From Candidatus Saccharibacteria bacterium 49-20 (lineage in GTDB: Bacteria > Patescibacteriota > Saccharimonadia > Saccharimonadales > Saccharimonadaceae), in contig MKSN01000001.1 of NCBI GenBank assembly GCA_001897295.1, positions 248,001 through 312,000 of the forward strand: a stretch of DNA of 64,000 nucleotides, in the 5' to 3' direction. The notes below the pieces were generated by a model. The model had not been told where the DNA came from. It did no database searches and saw only the letters and a list, made by a program, of their open reading frames with translations. Each line of letters starts with the position of its first letter. Within the stretch, counting starts at the first letter, position 1. This document shows positions 17,693-26,702 of this stretch, in pieces. The position numbers and the translations under genes were made by a program.

Positions 17693-18907
17693 ATGACCTT
17701 ATCTGAAGAATTGACGTGGCGCGGCTTCGTCAATCAAATGACCTTCCCTGATATTAAAGACCTAGACAAAGCTCCAATCTCTTTCTATTTTGGCGTTGAC
17801 CCTTCTGCGGATAGCATGACGATTGGTAACCTTGCATCTGCGATGATGGTGTACCACTTTATTAATGCCGGCCACAAGGCGTTCTTACTCGTAGGTGGTG
17901 CGACGGGCATGATCGGCGACCCTGACGGAAAGAAGGATGAACGCAACCTTTTGACACTTGAAGATATTGCGCGCAATAAGAATGCGATTGCCGAGCAGTA
18001 TAAGACCGTCTTTGAGGGCAAGCCTTTTACAACCGTCGACAACTACGACTGGTTCAAGGGTGTTGAGTACCTCGACTTCCTTCGTAACATTGGAAAGCAC
18101 GTGCCGCTCAGCAACATGTTGGGTCGAGATTTCGTCCAGTCACGCATTGGTGAAGGCGGCTCGGGTATTAGTTACGCCGAATTTAGCTACTCGCTTATTC
18201 AAGGATACGACTTCCTGACGCTGTACCGCGACCATGGCGTCACACTGCAGCTTTGTGGTGGTGACCAATGGGGTAACTCGATTGCGGGTGTTGATATGAT
18301 TCGCCGCATCGAGGGTGCAGAGGCTCATGTGTACTCAGCGCCACTCATTATTAATAAGGCGACTGGCAAGAAGTTCGGCAAAACCGAAGATGGTGCGATT
18401 TGGCTCGATCCAACAAAAACAAGTGTCTACAAGTTCTACCAATTCTGGCTTAACGCCGACGACGAAGGAGTGGTTGACTACGCGAAGGTATACACACTCC
18501 TTGATCAAGCTGCGATCGCAGCAATGGCCGAGCAGGTTGCAACGAACCCTGGGGCTCGTGAGGCACAGAAAACGCTTGCGCGTGAAGTAACAAAGATTGT
18601 GCATGGTGAAGCGCGCACCGCAAGTGTTGAAAAGGTGACCACAGTGTTATTTGGTGGTGAAAGTGTCGCAAACCTTTCTACTGAAGAGCTTGATATGCTT
18701 GCGGCCGAAATTCCAACTGCAGCGCTCGGCACTTCCGTGATTGAATCACTTGTGGGCACTCACGTTGCTTCGAGTAACGGTGAAGCTCGTCGCTTGATTG
18801 AAGGCGGCGCCGTATCGCTTAACGGTGAAAAGATTTCTACCGACCAATCTATCGAAACTCTGACTCTTTTGAAAAAGGGTAAGAACAGTTTCATTCTTGT
18901 GCGATAA
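17693..18907 (+). CDS. tyrS: Tyrosyl-tRNA synthetase
   Basis: Class I synthetase that charges tRNA-Tyr. The HIGH-type motif appears as DPSADSMTIGNLASAM and the KMSKS-type motif as KFGKTEDGAIW. The substrate loop contains CGGDQWGNS. A C-terminal S4 RNA-binding domain (about 340-404) includes SNGEARRLIEGGAV. The 404-residue length is normal. Its stop codon overlaps the -10 box of recG. Confidence 0.96.
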   Translation: MTLSEELTWRGFVNQMTFPDIKDLDKAPISFYFGVDPSADSMTIGNLASAMMVYHFINAGHKAFLLVGGATGMIGDPDGKKDERNLLTLEDIARNKNAIAEQYKTVFEGKPFTTVDNYDWFKGVEYLDFLRNIGKHVPLSNMLGRDFVQSRIGEGGSGISYAEFSYSLIQGYDFLTLYRDHGVTLQLCGGDQWGNSIAGVDMIRRIEGAEAHVYSAPLIINKATGKKFGKTEDGAIWLDPTKTSVYKFYQFWLNADDEGVVDYAKVYTLLDQAAIAAMAEQVATNPGAREAQKTLAREVTKIVHGEARTASVEKVTTVLFGGESVANLSTEELDMLAAEIPTAALGTSVIESLVGTHVASSNGEARRLIEGGAVSLNGEKISTDQSIETLTLLKKGKNSFILVR

Positions 18908-18910
18908 AAT
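18905..18910 (+). promoter_or_regulatory. recG -10 element, leaderless
   Basis: TAAAAT overlaps the tyrS TAA stop and ends 6 nt before the recG ATG. There is no Shine-Dalgarno sequence. Confidence 0.4.
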
Positions 18911-18916
18911 AAGGAT

Positions 18917-20947
18917 ATGAACCTTTCGACCTCACTCGAAAAAGTGAAGGGGGTGGGCACTAAAACTGCCGAGCAGCTAGCTGCGGCGGGGCTTTATAGT
19001 GTGAATGACCTCATTACGTTCTTGCCGCGTGCCTACGAGGACTATTCGCATGTGACTCGTATTGCTGATATTGCACCGGGTAAACTAACGGTGAAGGCGC
19101 GCTGCGAGAAAGTCGAGACACGGCCTGTGCGTCGGGGCATGAAGGTCACAACCGCAACACTTGCCGACGACACAGGAAAAATACAAGCCGTCTGGTTTAA
19201 TCAACCGTATCGGGCAGCGCAACTTGCGGGTGGTGCAGAATTTGTATTCTCGGGTGAGTTCGAGTTTAGCTACAATCGCTATCAGCTTACAAATCCAAGC
19301 GCCGAGAAAACCAGTGAACTCCCAGAAACCGAAGGCAAAGTAGTGCCAATTTACAGGGCTGTCGCGGGCCTGAAAACGGCACTCGTTCGCAAGCTTCTCG
19401 GCGAATTAAGGCCACTTATTACGATGCTTCCTGAAACTTTGCCTGAAAGCATTGTCAAAAAGGAAAAACTCTTTTCGTATAGTGAGGCAATTAAGGGTAT
19501 GCATTTTCCTGACACCCACCAAGAGGCGGATGATGCCCGGGAGCGCCTGGCGTTTGAGGAACTATTTCAACTGCTTCTTGCGAGTCAGTACAACAAGCAG
19601 GAAAATGCCAAGCTTGAAGGGTGGCATATTCCATTTAATAAAGAGGTTGTGAAAGCTTTTGTTGAAAAGTTACCTTTTGCGCTTACTAATGCGCAGCGCA
19701 TTGCGTCTTGGGATATCTTGCAAGACTTCGAGAAAGCAGTACCAATGAATCGCCTCCTTCAGGGTGACGTTGGGGCGGGTAAGACGGTTGTCGCGGGGCT
19801 CGCAGCAAGGCAAGCGGCGCATGAAGGCTTTCAATCTGCGCTTATGGCCCCAACAGAGATTCTTGCCAATCAGCATGCTGCAACACTCGATAAGTTGCTC
19901 TCACCGTTTGGAGTGAGGGTCGGGCTTTTAACAGGAAGCGTAAAGGGTAAAGCGCGTGAGGCGTTATATAACGCAATTCGTGAAGGAGACGTAGACGTGG
20001 TGGTGGGTACGCACGCATTGATTCAATCGGGAGTTGAGTTTCATAAGCTAGGGTTTGTCGTGATTGACGAACAACACCGCTTTGGCGTTGCTCAGCGCCA
20101 AGAGCTTTTAAAGAAGTCCGCCAAAATGCCGCATTTACTCGCGATGACCGCAACGCCGATACCTCGTAGCTTGGCTCTTACCGTATATGGAGAGCTAGAT
20201 ATTTCAATTCTTAATGAAAAGCCAGCGAATCGTAAGCCGATTGAAACGAAAATATGGTCGCCTAATAGCCGCCCGCAACTCAATGCATTGATTGACGCTC
20301 AAATTGAGCGGGGTCGCCAGGCGTACATTATATGTAACTTGATTGATAATAACCCGGATAACGATTTAAAAAGTGTCGAGGCCGAGTACAAACGGCTACG
20401 CTCATCTGTGTTCAAGCACCGAACAATTGGCCTACTTCATGGTCGACTAAGCCCTGCGGAAAAGGATTTGGTGATGGGTGAATTTGCAAGTGGCAAGATT
20501 GATATTCTTGTGAGCACGACCGTTGTAGAGGTGGGCGTCGACGTCCCAAACGCAACGGTGATGGTAATCGAGGACGGTGATAGGTTTGGTCTTGCACAGC
20601 TCCATCAATTACGTGGACGCGTAGGGCGCAGCGAGCATCAGAGCTACTGTTATATTGTGCCGAGCGATAGTAAGAAGCCAAGTCAGCGTCTTAAAGAAAT
20701 TGAAAAAAGTAACGACGGGTTCTATTTAGCCGAAGTTGACCTAAAGCTAAGGGGTCCGGGTGAAATTTATGGACGCGCACAACACGGGGCGCTTAACCTA
20801 CAGGTGGCGACTCTGGGCGACACCAAACTTATCGCAAGGGCTCAGGCGGCAGCGAAGCGCTTCGTCGAGTCGGGCGAAAACCTGTTACACTATACACAGC
20901 TGGCTCGTCAGGTTAAGACCTATCAACGACTGACAACCTTAAACTAA
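18917..20947 (+). CDS. recG: ATP-dependent DNA helicase RecG
   Basis: Branch-migration helicase that regresses stalled forks. An N-terminal helix-hairpin-helix start (VKGVGTKTAEQLAAAGLYSV) and an OB-fold wedge domain (about 55-150) precede the helicase core. The core has Walker A LLQGDVGAGKTVVA, DEQHRFG (DExH type), TATPIPRSLAL and the C-terminal VVEVGVDVPNATVMVIE with QLRGRVGR. The 676-residue length is typical. Confidence 0.96.
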   Translation: MNLSTSLEKVKGVGTKTAEQLAAAGLYSVNDLITFLPRAYEDYSHVTRIADIAPGKLTVKARCEKVETRPVRRGMKVTTATLADDTGKIQAVWFNQPYRAAQLAGGAEFVFSGEFEFSYNRYQLTNPSAEKTSELPETEGKVVPIYRAVAGLKTALVRKLLGELRPLITMLPETLPESIVKKEKLFSYSEAIKGMHFPDTHQEADDARERLAFEELFQLLLASQYNKQENAKLEGWHIPFNKEVVKAFVEKLPFALTNAQRIASWDILQDFEKAVPMNRLLQGDVGAGKTVVAGLAARQAAHEGFQSALMAPTEILANQHAATLDKLLSPFGVRVGLLTGSVKGKAREALYNAIREGDVDVVVGTHALIQSGVEFHKLGFVVIDEQHRFGVAQRQELLKKSAKMPHLLAMTATPIPRSLALTVYGELDISILNEKPANRKPIETKIWSPNSRPQLNALIDAQIERGRQAYIICNLIDNNPDNDLKSVEAEYKRLRSSVFKHRTIGLLHGRLSPAEKDLVMGEFASGKIDILVSTTVVEVGVDVPNATVMVIEDGDRFGLAQLHQLRGRVGRSEHQSYCYIVPSDSKKPSQRLKEIEKSNDGFYLAEVDLKLRGPGEIYGRAQHGALNLQVATLGDTKLIARAQAAAKRFVESGENLLHYTQLARQVKTYQRLTTLN

Positions 20948-20952
20948 CTACT

Positions 20953-21759
20953 ATGTATTCAGGAACAACCTTTCACCATCAATCGGGTAATGTCATTGGC
21001 GCGCACCAACGTATTGATCGTGTGGCAAAAAAACACTTGATTCACCATATTGGGATGACACCGTTCTTTCCATCGATTAAAACCATCCTTCATTTTGAAG
21101 GTAAAAATGGCCCAGACGGCATTAAGAGTAAAAGCCCTTCAATTGATGAGCCGTGGCATTTTATTAATCCTGAAGCAGGGATGGACGACCCACTCATTAC
21201 AGTAATCAAAGACCATTTGTACAATTTGGCCGAGGCACTACGCTCAGAAGATGAAGTACGGGCTGGATTTGAAGCCGCGTGGCTTTCGCATGCAATCGTT
21301 GACGGCTTAACGCCCGCGCATCATGTACCGCTTGCTGAAAAGATCGAAGAATTATGGGGAAAGCCCCATCACGAACGCGCTTCAACCAAAGAGAAGTTTA
21401 TGATTAAAGGCACCGGTAAGCGTGATACGCTTTCGAAGAACTGGCAGTACTGGGGCAAAGGTGGTGTGTTTTCTGCTCACGTTGGGTACGAATGGGGCGT
21501 CTCAATGGCAATTGCCGCGGGAAGCTTTAATGATATCGGCGTCACCCATGAGCTTCTTGAGCGAATTGAAAAGGAAGGCTACATTCCGTATTTCCTCGAG
21601 TCCGTCAAAGCAATAGATGAACTCGGTACGTATCAAGAATACGTAAAGACTGGATGGTCGGCGTATCTTGGCAATGTGACGCGTCGTAAACTCGCGCCGA
21701 CAATTATGCGTAATGTCTGCCTCGCGTGGTACGCAGCATCGATCGGGGTAACGAAGTAA
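20953..21759 (+). CDS. Zinc-dependent phospholipase C / S1-P1 nuclease-like protein
   Basis: 268 residues, starting 5 nt after the recG stop. The pattern GAHQRIDRVAKKHL near residue 16, PWHFINPEAG near 67 and AWLSHAIVDGLTPAHHV near 110 resembles the spaced His/Asp/Trp zinc ligands of the all-helical phospholipase C and P1 nuclease fold. There is no signal peptide, so a cytoplasmic role is likely, and enzymatic activity is uncertain. Its stop overlaps the rsmD start as TAATG, so translation is coupled. Confidence 0.45.
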   Translation: MYSGTTFHHQSGNVIGAHQRIDRVAKKHLIHHIGMTPFFPSIKTILHFEGKNGPDGIKSKSPSIDEPWHFINPEAGMDDPLITVIKDHLYNLAEALRSEDEVRAGFEAAWLSHAIVDGLTPAHHVPLAEKIEELWGKPHHERASTKEKFMIKGTGKRDTLSKNWQYWGKGGVFSAHVGYEWGVSMAIAAGSFNDIGVTHELLERIEKEGYIPYFLESVKAIDELGTYQEYVKTGWSAYLGNVTRRKLAPTIMRNVCLAWYAASIGVTK

Positions 21760-22301
21760 TGAATATTCGACTTATTGCGGGCCAGTACGGTGGACGTATC
21801 ATCGAGGGTTCTGGGACGAACCGTACTCATCCAATGGGTGAACGTATTCGTGGTTCACTTTTTAATATGATTGCTTCAGAACTTGAAGGCGCGCAGGTGC
21901 TTGATGCATTCGCGGGTAGCGGTTCGTTAGGACTCGAAGCTTTGAGTCGTGGTGCGGCGCATGCAACCTTCGTGGAGCGCGACCGCGTGGCACAAAATGT
22001 GATTACAAATAACATCCGCTCACTAGGGGTGGACGGAGCGACAAAGCTCGTCAAGGCACCGGTCGCAAGTTGGCTCGAAACGACCCATCAGACCTTCGAT
22101 ATTATCTTTGCAGACCCCCCATATCACGACCTTCAGTTATCCACAGTAGGAAAGTTGCAAAAACTATTGAAACCCAATGGGCTTATGGTATTATCGTATA
22201 CAGGTAAGGGTGAGGTTCCCACCGAATTAGGAGTTGTTGTGGTGGACAATCGTAGTTACGGAGATGCGGTCCTTGCGTTTTACCGAAGAGAGAGCGCTTA
22301 G
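21759..22301 (+). CDS. rsmD: 16S rRNA (guanine966-N2)-methyltransferase RsmD
   Basis: SAM-dependent methyltransferase that modifies G966 of 16S rRNA. RLIAGQYGGRIIEG is the family N-terminus. The SAM motif is VLDAFAGSGSLGLEALSRGA, and the catalytic ADPPY motif lies near residue 117. 180 residues. The TAATG overlap with the upstream gene fixes the start. Confidence 0.93.
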   Translation: MNIRLIAGQYGGRIIEGSGTNRTHPMGERIRGSLFNMIASELEGAQVLDAFAGSGSLGLEALSRGAAHATFVERDRVAQNVITNNIRSLGVDGATKLVKAPVASWLETTHQTFDIIFADPPYHDLQLSTVGKLQKLLKPNGLMVLSYTGKGEVPTELGVVVVDNRSYGDAVLAFYRRESA

Positions 22302-22313
22302 GCGCTCTCTCTT
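22286..22313. terminator. Terminator at the end of rsmD
   Basis: A 12-bp perfect stem pairs AAGAGAGAGCGC (22286-22297) with GCGCTCTCTCTT (22302-22313). The loop TTAG contains the rsmD stop codon. It may also end the convergent gene at 22324. Confidence 0.75.
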
Positions 22314-22323
22314 TGTATTGAAA

Positions 22324-23205
22324 TTATTTTTTCTCGAATGTACTTCGATATGTTTCCCAGACAAGAGGCTCTCGGTTGGGGTGACCCCACATGCGAAGCG
22401 GAAGGCCATTGGCAACTAACAGTGCTTCCACCTTATTTCTTTCAATCTTCCATTCGGTAGGGCTGTGGAGGCAGGTGTGCGCAAGCTCTTGGCCAAGGCG
22501 AAACACTCGGTCCATTTGTTCTGGCGATGTTGTGACGAGTGTGCGGAATTCATAGGCAACAGTGTCGTTGCCTTCGAGTTCGTGAGTGTTGCGTTTGCGA
22601 ATTCCGCCCATTCCTTTTTGCATCCAGGTGCCTTTTTTTGAATGTTCGGGAGATGCAAGCCGCTCAGGGGTGGTGCCACCTGCTTGTTCAAGGCGGCAAA
22701 GGATCGCAGCGGCGTCGCGAATGCTTGTAATGCCCGCCAGCGTCATGTGGGTTGGGTAGGGAATATCTTCAAACAGAATGCCCGCATCGTAAAGTGTTGT
22801 AAGCTCGGCGTTCGCGACCGCAGGGTCTTTTGTGGGGCGGAATGAAAATTCCCAGAAGGAATCCTCTCCTACGCGAGGGATCACTGGCGTGAGGCTATGG
22901 AGGCGGGGAATGAGCTGGGTGTAATTGCGGGTGTAATTGGCATGAAATGCCTTGTATTCAGCCGATTTAATGTCGAGGTCGTAACGTGGCACGACTTTGG
23001 AATGAAGCCACGGGTCATGCATGTCTTTAAATGCTTGGCGCCATGTCATTTCAATTTCGATGCCCGCAGTCGGAGTTGAAGGCTCGGGAGGAATAGCGGG
23101 GGCCTCGAGGGCGGTCAGGCCCAAATGGCCACGGAGTGCATTCAGATGAGCGAATCGCGTAGAGGTTTCGAAGAGTTCGTGGTCGCCAAGTCGTTCGAGA
23201 GTCAT
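22324..23205 (-). CDS. Putative amidoligase-like (glutamine synthetase-fold) protein
   Basis: 293 residues of no family I can name with certainty. The ordered motifs AGIEIEMTW (about 47), FWEFSFRPTKDP (about 120), PYPTHMTLAGI (about 150) and VAYEFRTLV (about 220) resemble the E-x-E, E-[LF]-S-P, H-x-H and E-F-R sequence of ATP-dependent amidoligases, which form amide bonds on peptides or cell-wall components. The gene is single, convergent with rsmD and divergent from the MFS gene. Confidence 0.4.
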   Translation of the reverse strand: MTLERLGDHELFETSTRFAHLNALRGHLGLTALEAPAIPPEPSTPTAGIEIEMTWRQAFKDMHDPWLHSKVVPRYDLDIKSAEYKAFHANYTRNYTQLIPRLHSLTPVIPRVGEDSFWEFSFRPTKDPAVANAELTTLYDAGILFEDIPYPTHMTLAGITSIRDAAAILCRLEQAGGTTPERLASPEHSKKGTWMQKGMGGIRKRNTHELEGNDTVAYEFRTLVTTSPEQMDRVFRLGQELAHTCLHSPTEWKIERNKVEALLVANGLPLRMWGHPNREPLVWETYRSTFEKK

Positions 23206-23228
23206 ATTTGTTAGTGTACCCCGTCAGA

Positions 23229-23257
23229 TTGACGAACCAAACCATGACCTCTATAAT
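23229..23257 (+). promoter_or_regulatory. Near-consensus promoter of the MFS gene
   Basis: TTGACG (23229-23234), a 17-bp spacer and TATAAT (23252-23257). The ATG follows 9 nt later, so the leader would be at most a few nucleotides. Confidence 0.8.
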
Positions 23258-23266
23258 GGGCAAGTT

Positions 23267-24871
23267 ATGTTTGGATTTTTAAAGAAAAAGAATACAGAAA
23301 CTACTAAGACCCGCAAGGTAACCCATAAGCTGACTACGAAAGAGCTTGAAGGGATTGACGCTTGGACATACCAGCGCCGTTGGTGGATTCTGGGTACGCT
23401 TTGTTTGACATTGCTTGGCGTGATGCTTGCGAACAGCAGTCTTAATATGGCACTCCCAATGATGGCGCGTGACCTAGGGCTTTCCCAGCTCGAGCTTACC
23501 TGGGTAGTGAACGTCTATACACTCGTTTTTGCGAGCCTGCTCTTTATCGCGGGCGCGGTTGGTGACAGGTATGGTCGCAAGCTTGCGATGCAGATTGGGC
23601 TTGCGGTATTTACGGCCGGTTCGCTGTACGCGGGCTTCTTGGCGCAAACCGGTACAGAGCTTATCATCTCTCGTATTGTGATGGGTATTGGCGCTTCGTT
23701 TGTGATGCCAACAACCCTATCTATCATTAACAACACCTTCCCGAAGCGTGAACGCGCACGGGCGGTTGCGATTTGGGGTGCGATTGCCGGTGTGGGCATG
23801 ATGTTCGGCTCTGTGATTAGCGGCGTGCTTCTCGAGCACTTTACCTGGCACTCTCTTTTCTACTTCAGTGCGATTATTGCGGTGATTGGTCTTGTTGCGA
23901 ACCAGTACCTCGCGCATGAATCAAAAGACGAAAAAGAATCACCGGTGGACTGGCTTGGTGGATTGTTCTCTGCGGCAGGTATCTTTGGCTTTGTATATGG
24001 AATCACCGAGGCGCCGTCAGCGGGTATTACTGACCCACTCGTGCTCGTGAGCTTGATTGGTGGTGCAGTTGCAATTGCGGCGTTTATCTTTTGGGAATTC
24101 CGCTCAAAGTCACCAATGCTCGATATGAAACTATTCAAGAATCGTGCATTCTCGGTATCAAGCCTTACATTGACGCTTGTGTTCCTGGCGATGAGTGGCG
24201 TGTTCTTCTCGATGAGCCAGTTGATGCAGCTTGTGATGGGGTACAGCGCGCTTGAATCGTCGCTTCTTACAATTCCACTGATGCTCCCGATGATGTTTAT
24301 CTCTCCACTCGTGCCGAGTGTCGTCAAGAAGGTTGGTGCACGCACTACTATTACCGTAGGTCTCTTGCTTGTCACAGCTGCGTTCTTGGTGATGTCGACC
24401 TGGACGAAAGACCTTACGTACTGGCATTTATTCGGCACAATGCTCGTGATGATGCTTGGTATTACTTTTGCAATGACCCCTGGAACCAATATCCTCATGG
24501 CATCCGTACCGCGTAACCGTTCTGGTATGGGATCCGCAATGAACGATACAACTCGCGAACTAGGTAGTGCGCTCGGTGTTGCCGTTCTTGGTGCGGTACT
24601 TAGTGCGGCCTATGAAAAGAATATCGCCGAGGCGGCAAGCCATTTTACGGGTTCGGTAAAAGACGCGCTTGAAAGTTCGCTTGCAGTTGCGATGGCTGTT
24701 GCCGAAAAACTCGGCCCAGCAGCAGATAGTGTCACCAATGCCGCGATGGACGCGTTTATGACCGGTGTGTCGCATGCCGCATTAGTCGCGGCGGCGATCA
24801 TCTTTGTGAGTGCGATGATTGCACTCTTCGGATTGCCGAAGCACTCGCAAAAAGACGACGATACGATTTAA
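23267..24871 (+). CDS. MFS transporter, DHA2 (EmrB/QacA-like) family
   Basis: A 534-residue integral membrane protein with about 14 predicted helices, the hallmark of the DHA2 drug:proton antiporters. The motif between helices 2 and 3 reads GDRYGRKLAMQIG. Motif C-like glycines occur in IWGAIAGVGMMFGSVISG. Likely substrates are drugs or other amphipathic compounds, expelled in exchange for protons; specificity cannot be read from sequence. The mRNA is probably leaderless. Confidence 0.88.
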   Translation: MFGFLKKKNTETTKTRKVTHKLTTKELEGIDAWTYQRRWWILGTLCLTLLGVMLANSSLNMALPMMARDLGLSQLELTWVVNVYTLVFASLLFIAGAVGDRYGRKLAMQIGLAVFTAGSLYAGFLAQTGTELIISRIVMGIGASFVMPTTLSIINNTFPKRERARAVAIWGAIAGVGMMFGSVISGVLLEHFTWHSLFYFSAIIAVIGLVANQYLAHESKDEKESPVDWLGGLFSAAGIFGFVYGITEAPSAGITDPLVLVSLIGGAVAIAAFIFWEFRSKSPMLDMKLFKNRAFSVSSLTLTLVFLAMSGVFFSMSQLMQLVMGYSALESSLLTIPLMLPMMFISPLVPSVVKKVGARTTITVGLLLVTAAFLVMSTWTKDLTYWHLFGTMLVMMLGITFAMTPGTNILMASVPRNRSGMGSAMNDTTRELGSALGVAVLGAVLSAAYEKNIAEAASHFTGSVKDALESSLAVAMAVAEKLGPAADSVTNAAMDAFMTGVSHAALVAAAIIFVSAMIALFGLPKHSQKDDDTI

Positions 24872-24878
24872 AGACAAT

Positions 24879-25532
24879 CTATTGATATCTCTCGAGGAAA
24901 CGCGCTACCTTTTGATACCCGACTTCGTCGGTAGGGTCGGATGCTACTAGGGTAATCGGGTCGATAAGTTTAATCGCACCTGTCGAAGTATCAATGACTG
25001 CGTTGTCCCTTCCAAGTAAATCTGGTGCGGCGGCGATGCCGCTTTCAATGAGCATAGCCCGGCTGTCACGAAGGAAGGCTTGTGCGGATTCGGGAATCGT
25101 TTCCGGTACGAACATGTTAACACCCGATGTCGAATGGATGCGTTCTTGAGTGGCGGTCACGATACTCTGACTGGGATTGAGCGGGTTTGCTTCAATTGCG
25201 AAACTCTGCGCGACGGCATATTCCGCAAGGTGTTCGAGCGCGTACGATTGTTTCTCACACCATATGTCAATTTGCTTTTTTTGTGCACCTTCACTCATTG
25301 CTGCGGTGTGACGATAGAATTTGCGAACTGTCGACGGTCCATCGTCTACCGTGATTGCATGATAGCCAATATCTAAAATATCAAAGCCAGCTCTGCGATA
25401 TGCGGAGCCTTGGGTATGTTCGTGAAGAAACTTTGGTAGCCCGGGGGTAGCGAGAATAGCGCGTATGACCATTGCTCGCGCGGGATGTAGGTCGCCTTGC
25501 GCGAGAATTTCTCGTGCATCAGGGCTATACAC
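24879..25532 (-). CDS. Kinase-fold-like protein, probably frameshifted at the 5' end
   Basis: The GTG at 25532 opens a 217-residue frame without a ribosome binding site. Its C-terminal part has APDLLGRDNAVIDTSTGAIKLIDP, resembling the catalytic-loop Asn and DFG-like Asp of protein-kinase-fold proteins. A second minus-strand frame (25600 to 25373) starts with an ATG and its first 20 or so residues look like a natural N-terminus. The two frames overlap and differ by one base, so a single-base indel near 25535-25550 probably split one gene of about 240 codons. A GGTAACC inverted repeat lies just before the ATG at 25600. Confidence 0.5.
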   Translation of the reverse strand: MYSPDAREILAQGDLHPARAMVIRAILATPGLPKFLHEHTQGSAYRRAGFDILDIGYHAITVDDGPSTVRKFYRHTAAMSEGAQKKQIDIWCEKQSYALEHLAEYAVAQSFAIEANPLNPSQSIVTATQERIHSTSGVNMFVPETIPESAQAFLRDSRAMLIESGIAAAPDLLGRDNAVIDTSTGAIKLIDPITLVASDPTDEVGYQKVARFLERYQ

Positions 25533-25600
25533 GAATTTGCAAGTTGGTCAGTGCGACTGCGGATATGTGTGATTGTTTCTTGAAGTGATTTTGGCGCCAT

Positions 25601-25629
25601 AAAATAAAAGGTAACCTAAGTTGGTTACC
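25601..25629 (-). promoter_or_regulatory. Inverted repeat with U-rich tail before the kinase-like gene
   Basis: GGTAACC (25610-25616) and GGTTACC (25623-25629) form a perfect 7-bp hairpin. On the minus strand it is followed by TTTTATTTT and then the ATG at 25600. TATGAT/TATGCT boxes lie just upstream (25632-25645). It may be an attenuator or an operator. Confidence 0.5.
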
Positions 25630-25651
25630 ATAGCATATCATATCATATCTG

Positions 25652-25978
25652 GTGCGCCTACTAGGACGTTACTTGAATTCTCTAACAGAGGTAGACAAGA
25701 TCCGCGACCTCTGTCGGCGAGCGACTTCTGAACGAGTTGAGCGCACGCCTATGAGCGACCAGTCAGCTCGCTCGTCGTTCTCGAAGCTCAAGCCCGCCCA
25801 GTGCGACGAGATCCTGCGCCGCTACCAAGCTGGCGATCGCCCTGTCGACATCGCTCGGGACTTCGGTGTCACGGAGTGGACGATTCAGAACGTACGGAAG
25901 CGGGCAGGTGTGCCGACGAGACCGAAGGGCACGAGCGAACAGGCCTTAGCTCGAGCGGCGCTACGGCAGGCTCTTTAA
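25652..25978 (+). CDS. GC-rich HTH protein, possibly the C-terminal remnant of a resolvase
   Basis: Starts at GTG 25652 or ATG 25751. The part from KPAQCDEILRRYQAGDRPV through DIARDFGVTEWTIQNVRKRA is a helix-turn-helix like that at the end of serine recombinases of the Hin/resolvase type or of small transposition regulators. The catalytic recombinase domain is absent, so it may be a fragment or a stand-alone regulator. Codon use is GC-rich (GAC, CGC, CTC, GCG) and unlike flanking native genes, which suggests transfer, perhaps from an actinobacterium. Confidence 0.5.
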   Translation: MRLLGRYLNSLTEVDKIRDLCRRATSERVERTPMSDQSARSSFSKLKPAQCDEILRRYQAGDRPVDIARDFGVTEWTIQNVRKRAGVPTRPKGTSEQALARAALRQAL

Positions 25979-26066
25979 TGGCCTCACTTCATGCTTGACA
26001 GCTTGCGCGGGCGGGCGCATAGTTCGGGGCAGACTACAAAGCCGAGGGTTTCCCTCAAGGTAACTC

Positions 26067-26648
26067 ATGCCACCCACACCGTTCACTACGGATCAGCCAG
26101 CGCAGGCCCCGACCCCCACGCCGACCGACTTCGCGGATGCGACGGGAACTCCGCTTCCGCCAGGGATCACTCCTACGCCACCACCCCCAAAGTCCCGCTG
26201 GAGCCGTATTCGAACCCGCTTTCTGATCTTTTGTGTGGTGGCGGTTTCGCTGGTGCCGCTAGGCCTCGCCTTTTATGGCAATGTCACTTGGTCGACTCGC
26301 ACATTCGCGGTAGGTGATGAGGCGCTTGATGCCTACATCACCGCTAGCGGCTGCCGAGAAGTCGATAGTCGCGTGTATGACAGAGGATCCACGCTTGGGT
26401 ACTCGCCCTACGTGTTGACCGTTGTCGATTGTGACCAGCGCACAGCGCGTGAGATATGCCAAGCCGTCCTGCAGGCAGGCGGGTTCGTTGATGCGGGCAT
26501 GTGTAGCTTGAGAAGACAGCACGCGTTGACAGAGAGCTGCTATTTCAGTGACTACAACGCCCGACCCCAGGAGATCAAGATTCCCGAGGGTCAACGAGCG
26601 GTACATGTCACCTGTGACCCGCAGTTCAGTCTCCCGAAACTGCCGTGA
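26067..26648 (+). CDS. Unknown GC-rich protein with proline-rich N-terminus and one membrane helix
   Basis: A 193-residue frame. Residues 1-45 are rich in Pro and Thr, then basic SRWSRIRTR, then a hydrophobic helix (about 52-72), then an extracytoplasmic domain with seven cysteines. Such tail-plus-helix-plus-Cys domain proteins are common in Actinobacteria; I recognise no family. It ends with TGA, unlike almost all native genes here. The codon use matches the preceding HTH gene, so both belong to one foreign block. Confidence 0.5.
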   Translation: MPPTPFTTDQPAQAPTPTPTDFADATGTPLPPGITPTPPPPKSRWSRIRTRFLIFCVVAVSLVPLGLAFYGNVTWSTRTFAVGDEALDAYITASGCREVDSRVYDRGSTLGYSPYVLTVVDCDQRTAREICQAVLQAGGFVDAGMCSLRRQHALTESCYFSDYNARPQEIKIPEGQRAVHVTCDPQFSLPKLP

Positions 26649-26671
26649 GCATTGCCAGAGGAGGTCATACA

Positions 26672-26702
26672 AAGAGGTCACCTCGGTACGAGATGACCTC
26701 TG
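26672..26702. terminator. Inverted repeat at the end of the GC-rich block
   Basis: AGAGGTCA near 26672 and TGACCTCT near 26695 can form an 8-bp stem around a loop of about 13 nt. No T tract follows, so it may be a GC-type terminator carried in with the foreign block, or an element end. Confidence 0.4.

Noticed and set aside
25649-25665. Direct repeat TGGTGCG at both sides of the GC-rich block (25650 and 26739) as an attachment site
   Set aside because: Only seven bases match exactly, and the longer similarity is patchy. The expected duplication of a tRNA 3' end is usually longer.
25652-25720. A third tRNA at the left edge of the GC-rich block
   Set aside because: The end resembles a tRNA 3' end (GGCGCACCA on the minus strand), but the T-arm and acceptor strands do not pair.
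25991-26317. Alternative frame in the GC-rich block
   Set aside because: It overlaps the frame at 26067, which has a coherent Pro-rich tail, membrane helix and Cys-rich domain. The alternative lacks protein-like features.
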